Assembly: GCA_002842255.1 (NCBI GenBank)
Contig: PHCM01000074.1
Coordinates: 1-7,351, forward strand
DNA: 7,351 nucleotides
From: Betaproteobacteria bacterium HGW-Betaproteobacteria-2
GTDB taxonomy: Bacteria; Pseudomonadota; Gammaproteobacteria; Burkholderiales; Methylophilaceae
Reading direction: 5' to 3'
The notes under the pieces were generated by a model, which was not told where the DNA came from, did not search any database, and saw nothing but the letters and a program-made list of their open reading frames with translations. Shown piece by piece: positions 6,469 through 7,351 of this stretch. Position 1 is the first letter of the stretch; the number at the start of each line of letters is the position of its first letter. Position numbers and translations under genes: made by a program.

Positions 6469-7239
6469 ATGAGGGTCAAAGTACTAGGTTGCAGTGGTGG
6501 CATAGGCGGCACATTGAGGACCACCAGTTTTCTGATTGATGAGGACATCCTGATGGATGCAGGCACCGGTGTCGGCGACCTGACCATCGAGCAGTTCCTC
6601 AAGATCAACCACATCTTCATCACGCATTCGCACCTCGATCATGTTGCCTGTATTCCCTTGCTGGCTGATAGCGTGCTGGGGTTCCGTGATGCTCCCATTA
6701 CCCTTTATGCCACTGCAGAAACCTGGGCGATACTGAAGGAGCATCTGTTCAACTGGAAAATCTGGCCTGATTTCACCGTCATTCCGTCAGAAGAACATCC
6801 ATTGCTGGTCTGGCACGAGATCCGGCTGGGTGAGACAGTCCGGTTGGGAGAGCGCAGTTTCACCCCGTTGCCGGCCAATCATGTCGTGCCTACCGTCGGT
6901 TTTCACCTGGAAGGTCCAAGTGCCAGCATGGTGTTCACTGCAGACACCACGACCTGCGATGCGCTGTGGCCAAAGGTCAATCGCATCGCCAATCTCAAGT
7001 ACCTGATTATCGAGACCGCTTTCAGCAATGAGGAGATCGAATTGGCCAAAGTGTCCAAGCATCTTTGTCCGGCCATGCTGATCGAGGAGTTGGACAAGCT
7101 GGAACATTCGCCGCTGCCGCGTATCTATATTACGCATCTGAAGCCGGGCGAAGGCGAGGTCATCATGCGTGAGGTAGACCGCGACGCCTACCGCTTCAAT
7201 GCACGGCCGTTGTATAACAGTCATATCTTCGAACTGTAA
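6469..7239 (+). CDS. metallo-beta-lactamase-fold protein, probable class II cAMP phosphodiesterase
   Basis: This is a 256-residue soluble protein with a complete di-metal site: His53, His55, Asp57 and His58 in THSHLDH; His138 in PANHVVPTVGF; Asp159 in FTADT; and His223 in ITHLKPG. The N-terminus MRVKVLGCSGGIGG and the DAGTGVGDL segment (30-38) place it in the group annotated as class II 3',5'-cyclic-nucleotide phosphodiesterases (yeast PDE1 / Vibrio CpdP relatives), which hydrolyse cAMP to 5'-AMP. There is no visible signal peptide, so it should act in the cytoplasm. The start is well set: AGGAG (6459-6463) lies 5 nt before the ATG, and the gap to the cyclase stop is 12 bp, so the two genes are very likely co-transcribed. 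Position 61 is Cys where I recall the family signature having Gly or Ser, so substrate assignment rests partly on context. RNase Z-like or other hydrolase activity is an alternative, though the long RNase Z exosite arm is absent. Confidence 0.8.
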   Translation: MRVKVLGCSGGIGGTLRTTSFLIDEDILMDAGTGVGDLTIEQFLKINHIFITHSHLDHVACIPLLADSVLGFRDAPITLYATAETWAILKEHLFNWKIWPDFTVIPSEEHPLLVWHEIRLGETVRLGERSFTPLPANHVVPTVGFHLEGPSASMVFTADTTTCDALWPKVNRIANLKYLIIETAFSNEEIELAKVSKHLCPAMLIEELDKLEHSPLPRIYITHLKPGEGEVIMREVDRDAYRFNARPLYNSHIFEL

Positions 7240-7296
7240 TCCGGGGATTTTCGATTTGCAGTATTTGAAAGCACATCGTTTGCAGGAACAATAAAA

Positions 7297-7351
7297 ATGT
7301 CATCACCGACCATCGAACAACTCATGAAACTTGCGCCCGTGGCGGTGCTTT
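7297..7351 (+). CDS. start of a new gene, possibly KDPG/KHG aldolase (runs off right edge)
   Basis: An ATG at 7297 opens a frame to the window end: MSSPTIEQLMKLAPVAVL, 18 codons plus one base. AGGA (7284-7287) lies 9 nt upstream, a good ribosome site, and the frame begins 57 bp after the phosphodiesterase stop in the same direction. The short helix followed by a Pro-Val strand (IEQLMKLAPVAVL) resembles the N-terminus of 2-dehydro-3-deoxyphosphogluconate aldolase, where a phrase such as PVVPVI is usual. In methylotrophic betaproteobacteria that enzyme cleaves KDPG in the Entner-Doudoroff branch of the ribulose monophosphate cycle. Eighteen residues are too few for a firm call, so I leave the symbol empty. 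That a real gene starts here is much surer than its name. Confidence 0.6.
   Translation, partial: MSSPTIEQLMKLAPVAVL

Noticed and set aside
7238..7249. AATCC-GG-GGATT followed by T as a terminator after the phosphodiesterase
   Set aside because: The two-base spacer cannot form a hairpin loop, the stem would be only about four pairs, and the T-run is broken.
7255..7285. TTTGCAG occurring twice upstream of the last gene
   Set aside because: It is a 7-bp direct repeat, the second copy overlaps the ribosome site, and there is no further symmetry. Chance is sufficient.

Overview
The window looks like an ordinary chromosomal segment of a betaproteobacterium. The best guess is the Nitrosomonadales/Methylophilaceae side, inferred from protein style, the xseB-ispA-dxs-folE2 gene order, the CHASE2 cyclase, and a probable KDPG-aldolase start at the right edge. 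That placement is inference; no marker here fixes the genus. There is no mobile element, CRISPR array, tRNA or rRNA, and coding density is high.

Left part (1-4053, all minus strand). Read in the direction of transcription, the order is an alpha/beta-hydrolase esterase, xseB (small subunit of exonuclease VII), ispA (farnesyl diphosphate synthase), dxs (DXP synthase, first step of the MEP pathway) and the start of folE2 (zinc-independent GTP cyclohydrolase I), which runs off the left edge. xseB and ispA overlap by 8 bp. The gaps ispA-dxs and dxs-folE2 are 38 and 48 bp, so the four genes form a plausible operon. Dxs makes the precursor that enters the MEP route, and IspA condenses the C5 products into farnesyl diphosphate. 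folE2 may also have its own promoter: a sigma70-like -35/-10 pair lies in the dxs-folE2 gap, with a perfect 7-bp inverted repeat flanking the -10 box.

Middle (4054-4218). A 165-bp divergent intergenic region separates the esterase from the rightward genes. It becomes AT-rich towards the cyclase start and holds a candidate extended -10 promoter and a weak Fur-like palindrome. There is no clear Shine-Dalgarno for the cyclase.

Right part (4219-7351, plus strand). A membrane-bound CHASE2-type class III adenylate cyclase with all catalytic residues intact is followed 12 bp later by a metallo-beta-lactamase-fold protein resembling class II cAMP phosphodiesterases. Together they look like a synthesis/degradation pair for cAMP. 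A new reading frame begins at 7297 with a good ribosome binding site; its 18 visible residues resemble the start of a KDPG/KHG aldolase.

I do not see an undescribed system. The most interesting points are the cyclase-phosphodiesterase pairing, the possible operator at folE2, and a four-copy AACC repeat directly after the folE2 start codon.
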